Numbered from the stretch's first letter, positions 26,670 through 36,218 are shown. The stretch: 64,000 nt of DNA from Desulfurococcaceae archaeon UBA285 (GCA_002495025.1 DADP01000024.1:1478-65477); one strand, 5' to 3'. Translations and numbers: made by a program. The notes: generated from the letters alone by a model not told the origin.

Positions 26670-27377
26670 TTACTTCTTTCTATGGAATCTAGCTAGTATC
26701 ATTGCGTGGTCTTTGTCGTATGGTTCTAAGTGTACAACGTCAATTATTTCAAATCCGCGTTCTTTGAGAGTATTGATTTCTCTCTTGTAGATCTCGCTTG
26801 GCTCCTTGGTTACATCAATACTTCTCGCTTTAATAGCTAGGAGTAGGTATCCACCATCTCTTAAGAACACGTCTGCGTTGTCAGCTACTATTGATGCTTG
26901 TTCTGGCTGTGCTACATCAGCATATATTCCATCAACTAGTTCTACTATGTGACGGTATTCTCTGGGTTTTCTTGCATCAGCTAGAATTGGATACAAGTTC
27001 TTTCTAACTTCTGCAACCATTATGAATTCTCTCATTACTCTCGGCGCTACATCCAACCCGTAAATCCTGCCCTTTGGGCCAACAATGTCTGATACGTGGC
27101 TAGCTGTTGTTCCAGATGCAACGCCCAAGTAGAGTATTCTATCTCCCTCTGAAATAGGCTGTTCGGCAAGGCCGTTCATTAGTGCACCAGCGAGTTTACT
27201 TCTGTAAGCATTCCACTCGCGGTATTCAACATCTCCATATTTAAAGAGTCTTTCACCGTAGACTCTGTGTCCTGGAACAAGGTTTTTCGTTGCTAGTCTT
27301 ATGCTACCATCTTCTAATTCTACGATGTAAACGCCCTTGTATTTCTCGTGTGGTTTAATAGAGACAACCATGCTCAT
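26670..27377 (-). CDS. flpA: Fibrillarin-like rRNA/tRNA 2'-O-methyltransferase
   Basis: Catalytic subunit of C/D box RNPs, which methylate ribose at sites set by guide RNAs. 235 residues. Seen: [12 protein letters not shown] near residue 52, [12 protein letters not shown] near 82 (SAM), Y-G-L-D-V-A-P-R near 104, D-A-R-K near 131 and I-Y-A-D-V-A-Q-P near 150. Start ATG 27377 is preceded by AGGTGA. It follows nop5 by 17 nt, the conserved archaeal pair. Confidence 0.97.
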   Translation of the reverse strand: MSMVVSIKPHEKYKGVYIVELEDGSIRLATKNLVPGHRVYGERLFKYGDVEYREWNAYRSKLAGALMNGLAEQPISEGDRILYLGVASGTTASHVSDIVGPKGRIYGLDVAPRVMREFIMVAEVRKNLYPILADARKPREYRHIVELVDGIYADVAQPEQASIVADNADVFLRDGGYLLLAIKARSIDVTKEPSEIYKREINTLKERGFEIIDVVHLEPYDKDHAMILARFHRKK

Positions 27378-27394
27378 TTCTACTCACCTACATA

Positions 27395-28624
27395 CTACTT
27401 CTTTTTCTCCCTCTTTTTCTTTTCTCTTTCTGGGTGTCTTGGTGGTTTCTCGGGTCTTGGTGGTGGTTTTGGATATAGTTTCTTAACTTCTTCTACTCTC
27501 TGTTCGAATTCTTGTACTAGTTTATCTCCAATATACCTACCGGAGAAGTAGTCTACTTTAGCCGCTATAGCTAGTTTTGTAGCTAGTGCTCTGGCGATTT
27601 TACCTCTTTGCCACCTGGGGCTCTTGTGTATTGCTGGGTGCTGGAATATAACACCGTGTTTTGGTGGTTTACCACCTGTTCTAAGTGCTCTAAACAATGC
27701 TTTCTCGGCTCCTAGTACTTGTATTGTGCTTGCTGGGAGTTTTGCTAGTTTTTCTAGTCCACCAGCTAGACTTAGTAGTCTAGCACCTAGTTTGGGGCCT
27801 ACTAGGGCTACAATGTTTGGAGCTACTTCTTTCATAACGGTGTCTATGTATGTTTCAAGTGTTTCTCTTAGCTTGTACAGGTCTAGTATAATACCTGCAA
27901 GTATTCCAATGTAGTCTAAGTCGAAGTCGCTTAGATCAGCACCTATACTCTTTGAAGCCGCATCTGCTATTTTACTTGCTTTATCTTCTGGTAGTCCGAG
28001 TCTACGTAGGTTTTCAACTGTAAAGTTAGATCTATGTCTGAGATCGTATACTAGTCTAGCGTATTCCTGGTGGTCTCTAACTAGCTCGTCTAGCTCTGGG
28101 AAGTGGACGCTATACCATTCTCTCAATCTAGCTACATATAAATTAATTGTTCTATCAATGTCGTCGATTGCTCTTATAGCCTGTACTGCTAGTAAGTCTC
28201 TCTTTTGGGCTTCTCTTCTAAGTTTTCTCCTAACATACTCCATCATTATCTCGTGGATTTTAGCAAAGTATTCCTCTGTGTTTTGTGCAAAACCAAATTT
28301 AACTGCTAGTTCTGATAGAAGCGATCTTATGTATATAGCTTTTGGATTACCAGGTACTACTTCTGGTGTTAAACCAGCTTGAGAAACAGCTTTTGCAGTA
28401 CTGTAGTCTTCTACAACTACGTGTGTATAGCCTTTTTCCTTCAATAGAGAAACTATTTTCTCGTGTTGAGGTACTGTTTCACCTCTCTCTATACTCAACA
28501 AGTATTCTACTATATCATCTAGTCTACTAGGTGCTTCTACAAAACCAACTATTTCATTATCATCGTTGACTGCTAGTATACCAAATGGTGTTTCTACTAA
28601 ATAGACTTTATTTGTTGAAGACAT
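27395..28624 (-). CDS. nop5: C/D box RNP scaffold protein Nop5 (Nop56/58)
   Basis: Bridges fibrillarin and L7Ae on C/D guide RNAs. 409 residues. The N-terminal domain binds fibrillarin, a long coiled coil (about 120-230) dimerises, and the Nop domain (about 250-375) has V-A-P-N-I-V-A-L-V-G-P-K-L-G-A-R-L, then L-P-A-S-T-I-Q-V-L-G-A-E-K-A-L-F and H-G-V-I-F-Q-H-P. It ends in a K/E/P-rich tail (about 385-409). ATG start. Divergent from S30e. Confidence 0.97.
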   Translation of the reverse strand: MSSTNKVYLVETPFGILAVNDDNEIVGFVEAPSRLDDIVEYLLSIERGETVPQHEKIVSLLKEKGYTHVVVEDYSTAKAVSQAGLTPEVVPGNPKAIYIRSLLSELAVKFGFAQNTEEYFAKIHEIMMEYVRRKLRREAQKRDLLAVQAIRAIDDIDRTINLYVARLREWYSVHFPELDELVRDHQEYARLVYDLRHRSNFTVENLRRLGLPEDKASKIADAASKSIGADLSDFDLDYIGILAGIILDLYKLRETLETYIDTVMKEVAPNIVALVGPKLGARLLSLAGGLEKLAKLPASTIQVLGAEKALFRALRTGGKPPKHGVIFQHPAIHKSPRWQRGKIARALATKLAIAAKVDYFSGRYIGDKLVQEFEQRVEEVKKLYPKPPPRPEKPPRHPEREKKKREKKK

Positions 28625-28709
28625 ATTCTTTACCCAGTCAAATATGGATTAAGTTAAAAAGCTATTTTTAAATATCACTATTTAGCATAAATACAATTGG
28701 TGCAAGAAT
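28625..28709. promoter_or_regulatory. Divergent promoter, nop5 / S30e
   Basis: An 85-bp A/T-rich spacer. ATTTTTAAATATC (about 28664-28676) can serve as TATA on either strand and would place S30e transcription near 28695; TTTTTAACTT on the minus strand near 28650-28659 is a second candidate for nop5. GGTG at 28699-28702 is the S30e ribosome binding site. Confidence 0.45.
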
Positions 28710-28874
28710 ATGCCTACACACGGTTCACTTACAAAAGCAGGTAAGGTAAGAAGTGCAACACCAAAAATACCACCAAAACCAAAGAAAAACAAGCCACCAA
28801 GAGTTAGAAATAGAGTAGAATATGTTAGAAGATTCCTAAAACCGCAAACAGCAGAGTCTACACCATCCATGTAG
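28710..28874 (+). CDS. rps30e: 30S ribosomal protein S30e
   Basis: A 54-residue basic protein. The opening [14 protein letters not shown] followed by T-P-K-I-P and the lysine/proline-rich middle are diagnostic of archaeal S30e. [10 protein letters not shown] near residue 33 also fits. It is short enough to be missed by length-filtered gene calling. ATG start with GGTG about 7 nt upstream. Confidence 0.96.
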   Translation: MPTHGSLTKAGKVRSATPKIPPKPKKNKPPRVRNRVEYVRRFLKPQTAESTPSM

Positions 28875-29020
28875 AATCCACAATAAAGTTTTCTTGGAAA
28901 TACGCCTCGTAGAAACTACTCGTGCATATTTGAAATACTCCTCTCCTTCATATTAAACTATTTATTTTGTAATAAAACGTGTATAATCCTGGATAAAAAC
29001 CTGCAATTAGCGTGGTAGAC

Positions 29021-30382
29021 ATGCTTATATACTATGGATACACAGAGAAAGCAGCTGAATATCTCTTAACAAGGAATTTAAAACCAGGCGACCGTGTAGT
29101 CTTAAAACTAAGAGATGGATCTATACTCAGGGGAATACTACTTCCACGCCCAGAACTCTACTCTACTTCAAACATCATCAATATTAAACTGAGTAACGGC
29201 TACAATGTAGGTATTGACATCTCGAAAATAGAGTCTATTGAGAAAGAAGAAGTAGCAGTTACCGTAGAACACGGTTTAATCGAGACAACAATGGAGAAAA
29301 AACAACAAGGCAATCTACCAAGAGTAACTATGCTCAGCACTGGTGGAACAATTGCGTCAAAAGTAGATTATTCAACAGGTGCTGTAACACCTGCATTAAA
29401 ACCCGAAGAGATCATTGAGTGGATCCCCGAACTAACAGATATAGCAGTTGTAAACACAAGGGAAATTATGAGTATATTTAGCGAGGATATGAATCCAAAA
29501 CTATGGGAGAAAATAGCAGAAGAAGTATATAGAGAGCTGACAAGTGGAGTTAGTGGAGTAGTCGTTGCACACGGTACAGATACAATGTCTTATACTGCTT
29601 CAGCATTGGCTTTTGGAATAAGTAATAAATCAGCACCAATAGTATTCGTTGGATCACAGAGAAGTAGCGATAGACCAAGTACAGACGCTGTCTTCAACCT
29701 TATAAGTGCATTTATAGTAGCTAGCAAAGCCCCCTTTGCAGAATCAGTAATAGCAATGCACAGGGATATTTCAGACGAATACAATGCTGTTCATAGAGGA
29801 GTAAAAGCTAGAAAAATGCATACTAGTAGAAGAGATGCTTTTCAATCAATCAATGACAAGCCACTAGCAATAGTTAATCCATTAACACATGAATTAAAAG
29901 TAATAGGGAAAATATACGAGTATAGAGGGGAAAAGCAACCAGTATTAAAAGCTAGATTTGACGATAAAGTAGCATTAATCAAGGTGTATCCTGGTCTACA
30001 GGGAGAAATAATAGATTTCCTAGTAGACAAGGGCTATCATGGTATTGTCTTAGAGGGAACGGGTCTAGGCCACGCATCAAACTCTCTATTAAACACAATA
30101 AAGAGAGCTGTAGAAAACGGTATACCAGTAGTTATGACGAGTCAATGTCTCTTTGGACATGTAAACATGAATGTTTATAGTACTGGTAGAAGGTACCTAG
30201 AAGCCGGGGTTATACCTGGACGCGACATCCTCCCAGAAGTAGCATATGTAAAATTGTCTTGGATTCTAGGCTCGATTACAAGAGACCTTGATGAAGTGAG
30301 AAAATTGTTTGAATTAAACTTGGTTGGTGAATTCAATGACCGCCACACACTAGACTTGTATCCAAGGTGGTATTATGAGTAG
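29021..30382 (+). CDS. gatD: Glutamyl-tRNA(Gln) amidotransferase subunit D
   Basis: Asparaginase-like subunit that frees ammonia for converting Glu-tRNA(Gln) to Gln-tRNA(Gln) in archaea. About 453 residues. An N-terminal AnsA-like/Tudor-like domain (1-90) is followed by the asparaginase fold: [10 protein letters not shown] near 105 and V-V-A-H-G-T-D-T-M near 185 hold the two catalytic threonines, and R-S-S-D-R-P-S-T-D is near 214. ATG 29021 fits the family N terminus; GTG 29012 is in frame. Overlaps gatE by 8 bp. Confidence 0.96.
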   Translation: MLIYYGYTEKAAEYLLTRNLKPGDRVVLKLRDGSILRGILLPRPELYSTSNIINIKLSNGYNVGIDISKIESIEKEEVAVTVEHGLIETTMEKKQQGNLPRVTMLSTGGTIASKVDYSTGAVTPALKPEEIIEWIPELTDIAVVNTREIMSIFSEDMNPKLWEKIAEEVYRELTSGVSGVVVAHGTDTMSYTASALAFGISNKSAPIVFVGSQRSSDRPSTDAVFNLISAFIVASKAPFAESVIAMHRDISDEYNAVHRGVKARKMHTSRRDAFQSINDKPLAIVNPLTHELKVIGKIYEYRGEKQPVLKARFDDKVALIKVYPGLQGEIIDFLVDKGYHGIVLEGTGLGHASNSLLNTIKRAVENGIPVVMTSQCLFGHVNMNVYSTGRRYLEAGVIPGRDILPEVAYVKLSWILGSITRDLDEVRKLFELNLVGEFNDRHTLDLYPRWYYE

Positions 30383-32306
30383 TGTTGACTTCTACAAGTC
30401 TATTGGTTTAAAAGTAGGACTTGAAATCCACGTACAACTAAACACTAAGAGAAAACTATTCTGTCCATGTCCAACAAGCGAGGAGTCTACGAGTAGCCAG
30501 GTATATTCCTTTAAACGCTATTTAAGACCAGCGAGAAGCGAAACAGGAGAAGTAGATCCAGCCGCAATGCTGGAGTGGAAGCGGAGTAGAGCTTACATCT
30601 ATAACGCTCCATCTCCAACAACTTGTCTTGTAGAAGCAGATGAAGAACCACCACACCACGTCGACGAAGAATCACTGTTAACAGCTATAGCCGTGGCAAA
30701 AGCACTCAACATGGAGTTAATAGATGAAATCTACGTTATGAGAAAAATAGTTGTTGATGGAAGCAATGTCAGTGGCTTTCAGAGAACAATGCTAGTTGCA
30801 TTCAATGGCAGTATTACTGTTGAAGATAGAAAAATAGGTATTCAAACCCTCTGCCTCGAAGAAGACGCAGCTAAGAAAATAGAGGAAAAAGAAAGTGAAG
30901 TCTACTATTCACTAGAAAGGCTCGGTATACCACTGATAGAAATCGCTACAAGTCCAGACATAGACTCTCCAGAACTAGCATTGAAAACAGCATTAAAAAT
31001 CGGGCAATTAGTGAGATTGACTGGTAAAGCAAAACATGGATTGGGGAGTATTAGACAAGATATAAACATCAGTATTGCCGGCGGGGCCAAAATCGAGGTT
31101 AAAGGAGTACAACACTTGTATCTAATACCAAAAGTTATAGAATACGAAGTACAACGCCAGCTAAAACTACTAGAAATAAGAAGTGAACTCTTAAATAGAG
31201 GTGTAAGCGAAAAAGACCTTCTAGACGATATAGTAGACGTATCAGAATTATTCAAAAACAGCCAGTCAAAAATCATAAAGAGAGCTCTATCCCTACCAAA
31301 CGGTGCAATACTAGCTGTTAAACTACCAGGATTCAAGGGGCTACTTGGTAGAGAAGTACAACCCGGGCGGAGATTTGGAACAGAGTTAAGCGACTATGCA
31401 AAAGTATGGGGAGGTGTAGGAGGGATTATACATACAGATGAACTACCAGGTTATGGTATAACAAGTGAAGACGTTGTAAAACTATACGAGTATATAGGTG
31501 CCGATCCAAACAGAGATGCAATAGTACTAGTTGCAGATGAAAAAGAGAAAGGAGTAAAAGCACTAAAAGCCGTAGTTGAAAGAGCTAGACTAGCACTAAT
31601 TGGTATACCAGAAGAAACAAGAGCTGCAAACCCCGATGGTACTACAAAGTATATGCGTCCAAGACCGGGCTCTGCTAGAATGTATCCCGAGACAGATATA
31701 CCACCAATTCGTATAACGAGTGAACTAGTAGAGAAAGCAAAAACTCTAATACCAGAACACCCCGATGTAAAATACAAAAAACTCGTTGAAAAACACGGAT
31801 TGAGTAAAGCTCTTGCAGATGCATTAATAAATGCACTAGAACTAGACTTTTACGAATACCTAGCTGAGAAATATGGTGATAAAGTACCATATTCAGTTAT
31901 AGCTAGTATATTTATTAATACCATTCCCATGTTGAGGAGAGAAGGAATACCAATAGATGAAGTTGATGAAAACACCATAGAAAGAGTTGTTGAAGCCGTT
32001 GCGAGGGGAGTTATTGCTAAAGAAGCAATTCCAGACATCCTCGCATACATCGCGAAAAACCCGGGAACCACCGTAGAACAGGCAATCAACGCTCTTGGAT
32101 TAAAAACAACTAGTGTAGACGAACTCGACAAGTTAATTGAAAACATCATAGCTTCCAACAAAGAAAAACTATTATCTAAACAGAGCAAGGCATTCAATAT
32201 AGTAATGAGCGAAGTAATGAAGACTATGAGAGGTAAAGTTGACGGTAAGTTAATAGCAGATAGAGTAAAAGTTAAATTAAGGGAAGTACTCAATATAGAA
32301 ATATAG
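30375..32306 (+). CDS. gatE: Glutamyl-tRNA(Gln) amidotransferase subunit E
   Basis: Kinase and tRNA-binding subunit of GatDE. 643 residues, normal. Seen: [13 protein letters not shown] near residue 10 (GatB/E cradle), C-P-C-P near 31, V-Y-V-M-R-K near 120, an inserted AspRS-like GAD domain (about 270-400) and a C-terminal YqeY helical tail (about 500-643). Its presence with GatD means the organism makes Gln-tRNA indirectly. ATG preceded by AAGGTGG. Confidence 0.97.
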   Translation: MSSVDFYKSIGLKVGLEIHVQLNTKRKLFCPCPTSEESTSSQVYSFKRYLRPARSETGEVDPAAMLEWKRSRAYIYNAPSPTTCLVEADEEPPHHVDEESLLTAIAVAKALNMELIDEIYVMRKIVVDGSNVSGFQRTMLVAFNGSITVEDRKIGIQTLCLEEDAAKKIEEKESEVYYSLERLGIPLIEIATSPDIDSPELALKTALKIGQLVRLTGKAKHGLGSIRQDINISIAGGAKIEVKGVQHLYLIPKVIEYEVQRQLKLLEIRSELLNRGVSEKDLLDDIVDVSELFKNSQSKIIKRALSLPNGAILAVKLPGFKGLLGREVQPGRRFGTELSDYAKVWGGVGGIIHTDELPGYGITSEDVVKLYEYIGADPNRDAIVLVADEKEKGVKALKAVVERARLALIGIPEETRAANPDGTTKYMRPRPGSARMYPETDIPPIRITSELVEKAKTLIPEHPDVKYKKLVEKHGLSKALADALINALELDFYEYLAEKYGDKVPYSVIASIFINTIPMLRREGIPIDEVDENTIERVVEAVARGVIAKEAIPDILAYIAKNPGTTVEQAINALGLKTTSVDELDKLIENIIASNKEKLLSKQSKAFNIVMSEVMKTMRGKVDGKLIADRVKVKLREVLNIEI

Positions 32307-32369
32307 CGATGAGGAGTACTCCCGACAATGAGCAGTGATTAAAAGGCATTTGGCCGAGCACTCTACGTG

Positions 32370-32537
32370 ATGAAAACATGGTTTAATGATAGAATGATTA
32401 TGCACGAGCGTGCTGATCTAATAAATGCAATTTTTATATTACACTCTACTAAATCATACCATATAGATGTTGAACCTTGGCCGCGCCTGATTAATGATGT
32501 AGAAGTGGTAGCCGCTGAACAATTAAAACAACTATAA
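32370..32537 (+). CDS. Possible 55-residue protein of unknown function
   Basis: ATG 32370 (or GTG 32367) opens a 55-codon frame ending at TAA 32537, with a plausibly helical sequence (H-E-R-A-D-L-I-N-A-I-F and V-V-A-A-E-Q-L-K-Q-L). A TATA-like GATTAAAA (32337-32344) lies about 25 nt upstream, which would suit a leaderless message. It has no ribosome binding site, uses some codons rare nearby (CCG, CGC, CTG), and its antisense frame is also open. The same bases contain C/D-box-like elements. I cannot decide between a small gene, an RNA or neither. Confidence 0.35.
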   Translation: MKTWFNDRMIMHERADLINAIFILHSTKSYHIDVEPWPRLINDVEVVAAEQLKQL

Positions 32538-32542
32538 TTCCC

Positions 32543-32571
32543 CTCCACTACTTAATCCCATAGTGGTGGAG
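32543..32571 (+). promoter_or_regulatory. Inverted repeat at start of HTH gene
   Basis: CTCCACTA (32543-32550) is mirrored by TAGTGGTGGAG (32561-32571). CCACTA/TAGTGG pairs exactly across a 10-nt loop, and the right arm contains the start codon. It may be an autoregulatory operator or an mRNA hairpin that hides the start. Confidence 0.4.
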
Positions 32572-33456
32572 ATTATAGATATACATAGACTAGTATTGGA
32601 ATTAGACAAGTGGAAGTCAATTAGCGAAGTAAGTAAGCATCTAGGATACAATACATCAAAACTGTCGAGGGTTTTAAATAGACTCATAGAGAAAGGCGAG
32701 ATCTCCAAGTACTTTGTAGTACCACTCGAAGCACTCTCTCCCAAACCAAGTATTTTATTAATTAGTAAAACCCAGAAGACAAATCTACCCTGTTTTAAAA
32801 AGTCTTTGAAGACCATTACTTCATACTATTCCTTCACCAGTGTACCATTCTACATAATATACTTTCTCGGAGACTGCTCACTAGTCGAAGAGAACGTGGT
32901 TTTCCCACTATGTAAATACAGTGTATGTATGTCAATACGTGAAACACTTATTCCACTAGTAAACCCCGAGACGTACACAATAGAGTTGACTTCAGCTCTA
33001 AGTGATAAAATAGAAAAACTCGACGAAAACGACGTGATATTGCTAGTAGAATTATTCAGATTGTTTAATCCGCCATCTAGAAGCATACGGAGAAATAGTG
33101 AAGTAATAAAATACCTTGAATCTAAAATAGGCGTAAAAAATCTTCGCTCTAGGTTTTACAACAAACTATACAAGTATTTAACACTACGCTATGCATATAG
33201 AAAAGACTCCGACTACCTCTTAATACACATTACTACTCCTTCTACGAGAGAGCTCGTCGAGGTATTAAATATGTTTTTGCAAATGGAGATTGCAACTAGC
33301 TATCTACACGTAGATGTTTTAAGCGATATTCCACTAGAAGTGATTGTTCATGCATGGGGATTTTACGATAAAGTAATAGATGAAAACACGAGTCATCAAT
33401 ATGTAAAAAACGCTTCTTATGCAATCTATCCCGTTATAGGTGTGAGTTATGACTAG
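32563..33456 (+). CDS. Winged-helix protein of unknown function
   Basis: 297 residues. The first 60 form a winged helix (S-I-S-E-V-S-K-H-L-G-Y-N-T-S-K-L-S-R-V near residue 17) like MarR/Lrp DNA-binding domains. A middle region carries a few Cys, and the C-terminal half (about 160-297) may hold a second helix-turn-helix-like segment (L-E-S-K-I-G-V-K-N-L-R). I do not recognise a named family. GTG start at 32563 or 32566. It overlaps the phosphatase gene by 8 bp, so regulator and phosphatase are co-expressed. Confidence 0.75.
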   Translation: MVEIIDIHRLVLELDKWKSISEVSKHLGYNTSKLSRVLNRLIEKGEISKYFVVPLEALSPKPSILLISKTQKTNLPCFKKSLKTITSYYSFTSVPFYIIYFLGDCSLVEENVVFPLCKYSVCMSIRETLIPLVNPETYTIELTSALSDKIEKLDENDVILLVELFRLFNPPSRSIRRNSEVIKYLESKIGVKNLRSRFYNKLYKYLTLRYAYRKDSDYLLIHITTPSTRELVEVLNMFLQMEIATSYLHVDVLSDIPLEVIVHAWGFYDKVIDENTSHQYVKNASYAIYPVIGVSYD

Positions 33457-34390
33457 TATAGACCTGGATTTATTAAATCGTGAAATCCTAGAGTTACACC
33501 GTGAAGTCCTTGAAACAGTTAGTTCTCCTTCTACATATAGAAAACTCCTAGAAGAAGCTATTACCTATGTAGATAAACCCCCATTAAACTCCTCGTATGC
33601 TACTCCAAGAGTAATCCAAGTACAAGGCGGCGTTGAATACGCGTTTATAGGAGATATTCACGGCGACTACTATACACTCCTCAAAATACTAGATACCATG
33701 TGGAGTATTCGAGACAATACGGTCCTAGTATTTCTCGGAGACTACATAGATAGGGGCTACATGCAACTTGAAACACTTGCATTTCTATTAAAACTAAAAG
33801 AGAAATTCAATCAGAGAGTTGTATTGCTGAGAGGTAATCATGAACCCCCACTATGGCTTATACCACATCCACACGACTATCCAGTTGTTCTCAAGAGGAA
33901 ATATGGATTGGAAGCTAGTTCTCTATACGAATACTCCATAGAGATATTTGATAAACTACCACTGACAGTAGTGAGAGAAGGTGTTTTTCTAGCACTACAT
34001 GGAGGGCCTCCTTTGAAAGTATTAAATACTGGTTCATGGCGTGAAGCATTTACATGTTCCACTAATGAAGAATGTAGTAGGTTGTTAGAAGAGGTTTTAT
34101 GGAGTGATCCCACCGAGCACACAGACTACTACACTATTTCACCGCGCGGTGCAGGCATACTATATGGTAGAATAGTGAGTAGTAAAACCATTCAGTTAAT
34201 TCAAGGAGGCATTGTAATTAGAGGACATGAAGCAGTTAACGGTATTCGTTTATCGCATAATGGACTAGTAGTAACCGTGTTTTCATCACCACTAGTATAT
34301 GAACTTCAATGTGCTGGGTTGTTAGTAGTTAGACCGGGAGAACCAGGTAAACCAGTTGTTGAAAAACACTGTATTAGTCCACCTCTATAG
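33449..34390 (+). CDS. PPP-family serine/threonine protein phosphatase
   Basis: 313 residues with the complete metallophosphatase core: G-D-I-H-G-D near residue 67, G-D-Y-I-D-R-G near 97, R-G-N-H-E near 128, L-H-G-G-P near 187, and a late R-G-H-E near 255. These are the signature motifs of PPP enzymes (PP1/PP2A-like), which use two metal ions to remove phosphate from Ser/Thr. In crenarchaea they counter Hanks-type kinases; no kinase is in the window. Coupled to the winged-helix gene. Confidence 0.92.
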   Translation: MTSIDLDLLNREILELHREVLETVSSPSTYRKLLEEAITYVDKPPLNSSYATPRVIQVQGGVEYAFIGDIHGDYYTLLKILDTMWSIRDNTVLVFLGDYIDRGYMQLETLAFLLKLKEKFNQRVVLLRGNHEPPLWLIPHPHDYPVVLKRKYGLEASSLYEYSIEIFDKLPLTVVREGVFLALHGGPPLKVLNTGSWREAFTCSTNEECSRLLEEVLWSDPTEHTDYYTISPRGAGILYGRIVSSKTIQLIQGGIVIRGHEAVNGIRLSHNGLVVTVFSSPLVYELQCAGLLVVRPGEPGKPVVEKHCISPPL

Positions 34391-34445
34391 ATAATTAATA
34401 TTTAATAACTCCTTAACCCCATAGGATTTACTAGCAGGGAAGAAC

Positions 34446-34739
34446 ATGAAAACGCAATACAAGAGAAAACTAATAGACGGTGTTGAAAGCGTTATAGGAG
34501 ATATTGTTGCAGAGTTGATTGATAGATATTATGGTGATAAAGTCGAATCAGAATTCGACTACGAGAAAATACTCTACTCCATAGCTAGACAAATAAAACA
34601 AGAAGTATTCAATAATAAAGCAACACCAGAAGATGTAATAGAATACCTAAACAAGTTGAGAACAAAGAAAAGCATTGCAAAACTAATTATTAGCTATATG
34701 ATTGCAAAGGCCCTCGAAGAAGAACCAAGCGAGTCCTAG
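34446..34739 (+). CDS. Small helical hypothetical protein
   Basis: 97 residues, charged and almost entirely alpha-helical (I-V-A-E-L-I-D-R-Y-Y near 20; S-I-A-K-L-I-I-S-Y-M-I-A-K-A-L near 73). No family recognised. ATG preceded by AGGGA at 34437-34441; TATA-like TAATATTTAATA is at about 34395-34406. The lysine-rich zinc ribbon gene follows. Confidence 0.65.
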   Translation: MKTQYKRKLIDGVESVIGDIVAELIDRYYGDKVESEFDYEKILYSIARQIKQEVFNNKATPEDVIEYLNKLRTKKSIAKLIISYMIAKALEEEPSES

Positions 34740-34814
34740 TAGAATGAATCTAATTAAAACTCTTCCTTGATTCCTCAATAAATCCCCCTATATACTAGTG
34801 GAGAGGGGGTTGAT

Positions 34815-35690
34815 ATTCCCGGTAAACAAAGCCGTAAAAAACAACCAGTTAAAACCACTGAAGATACTAGTAGACAAGTAGAAGAAGGAAAATCAAAAAA
34901 GACCATTGAAACCGAGAGAAAAACAGAAGAAGCAACCAAGAAAAAACCCGCTAAAAAGAAAACACAGCCTAGTATAAACATAGATAAACTCGTAGATGAA
35001 GTATACGAGCAAATAGATGCATTATTTGGATTATCTAGTGAACTACAACTCCCACCAGATAAAACTCGTAGTATAATAAGAGAAATAATAGAAACAATTG
35101 CTTCTGGTTATAGTAGTAAGCCAACGGGAGAAATGATCGTTAAAAAAGCCAAGAGACTAGCTCCTGTTTTAAACGAGTATATTGCTTCTAAAATCCTTGG
35201 TGAGGTAGATAATCTCACACCAAACCAAATCGAATACATTGTAACAAGGGGCGGACGCGCCGTAATACCAGAAATTAGTAGATTATACAATGCCTCAGTA
35301 AAACTTGGAAGAGAAGACCTTGTTTCAATACTACGCTATACTTGGAATACACAGGGCCCCAAGGGGTTTTTAGAGTGTCCTCGTTGTGGCTTTAAAGCTA
35401 TCTCACCAGATAGATCCTGTATAGTGTGTGGAACAGTAGTAACAGACGAGTATTTGAGAAAGGCCCTTGGATTCTCCGAGAAGTTCGAAGTATTTCTTAA
35501 ATCAGCTAGTGTTGCAGAGTTAAACGAGGTTTTAAATCATGGATATGTATTGGTTGGAGAGAAGGGTGTTTATAATCCCAGGTCTAGTAGAGCACGTATT
35601 GAAAACCCAGTTGTATATATTGTCTACTTGAGAAAAGAAGAGCTATCAAGAATTGTTGAAGAAGTAAATACGAGAGAACTACCCATATAG
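34815..35690 (+). CDS. Lysine-rich zinc-ribbon protein with probable ATT start
   Basis: The frame is open without ATG, GTG or TTG from 34782 to the internal ATG at 35133, yet reads as real protein throughout: a K/E/T-rich basic arm (about 1-55), a helical domain (about 60-180), a zinc ribbon C-P-R-C ... C-I-V-C-G (near residues 192 and 208) and a C-terminal domain. A strong GGAGAGGGGG (34800-34809) lies 5 nt before ATT 34815, so AUU is the likely start, giving 291 residues. The TTG at 34810 is in another frame and stops after 23 codons. If only ATG 35133 were used, the product would be 185 residues. Function unknown; basic arm plus ribbon suggest RNA, ribosome or DNA contact. Confidence 0.65.
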   Translation: MPGKQSRKKQPVKTTEDTSRQVEEGKSKKTIETERKTEEATKKKPAKKKTQPSINIDKLVDEVYEQIDALFGLSSELQLPPDKTRSIIREIIETIASGYSSKPTGEMIVKKAKRLAPVLNEYIASKILGEVDNLTPNQIEYIVTRGGRAVIPEISRLYNASVKLGREDLVSILRYTWNTQGPKGFLECPRCGFKAISPDRSCIVCGTVVTDEYLRKALGFSEKFEVFLKSASVAELNEVLNHGYVLVGEKGVYNPRSSRARIENPVVYIVYLRKEELSRIVEEVNTRELPI

Positions 35691-35712
35691 TAATGTATCA
35701 AACCACGAGGAA

Positions 35713-36060
35713 CTACACTCTAATTGAAATATTTCTATTACTAAATACTTCTCTAATACTCCTTCTTATCACTCTTAGATTTAATTCAGGAGAGCTCAAT
35801 ACACCGAGTTGTTCGAATACTACCTCTCCTCTATAGTATACTCGTAGAGCTGGTATAGAAGATACATCGGCCATTTCAGGGTGTTCGCGAATGTTTACTC
35901 TGCAAAAGAAGATAGATTTATCAGCGTATTTAGCAAACTCCCTCATAGATTCATACATTATTTCACAATCTTTGTTTTCTGGTTCATAATACTCTATTAA
36001 TACTACTTCATTACCCATAATAGCTCTGATCAATTCCTCTTTTGTTTTCAACTCATACAT
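35713..36060 (-). CDS. Thioredoxin-like protein without CxxC
   Basis: About 115 residues with a thioredoxin fold: V-V-L-I-E-Y-Y-E-P for strand 3, S-I-P-A-L-R-V-Y-Y-R-G near residue 73 carrying the cis-proline, and the final helix. In place of the W-C-G-P-C site the sequence reads P-E-N-K-D-C, so only the second Cys remains and the protein cannot be an ordinary dithiol thioredoxin. It may be a monothiol or binding-only protein. ATG 36060 follows GGAG by 6 nt. Divergent from the thermosome gene. Confidence 0.75.
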   Translation of the reverse strand: MYELKTKEELIRAIMGNEVVLIEYYEPENKDCEIMYESMREFAKYADKSIFFCRVNIREHPEMADVSSIPALRVYYRGEVVFEQLGVLSSPELNLRVIRRSIREVFSNRNISIRV

Positions 36061-36154
36061 TGCCATCTCCTGTAACAAGTTTCTCTAAATAATATTATAT
36101 TTTTAGGTTTTGGTGGGCTATGATAGGGCTTCAATGATCATTTATTTAGTTATG

Positions 36155-36173
36155 GAAAGAAAATTTATATAGA
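36155..36173 (+). promoter_or_regulatory. Thermosome promoter
   Basis: A purine-rich BRE-like stretch (GAAAGAAAA, 36155-36163) is followed by TATA box TTTATATA (36164-36171). This predicts a transcription start near 36195 and a leader carrying GGGTGA before ATG 36219. It is one of the clearest promoters in the window. Confidence 0.7.
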
Positions 36174-36218
36174 ACCCGTTTAGATTACGAAATAACTGGA
36201 TTGATAGGGTGAGCATTC

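Noticed and set aside
32306..32357. Possible C/D RNA starting GCGATGA at 32306 with CCGA at 32354
   Set aside because: There is no acceptable D' box, the first spacer is a short palindrome and the D box is non-consensus; kept only as part of the general 32307-32562 observation.
34810..34881. TTG 34810 as start of the gene before the thioredoxin-like protein
   Set aside because: This frame stops after 23 codons; the coherent coding frame is the one containing ATT 34815.
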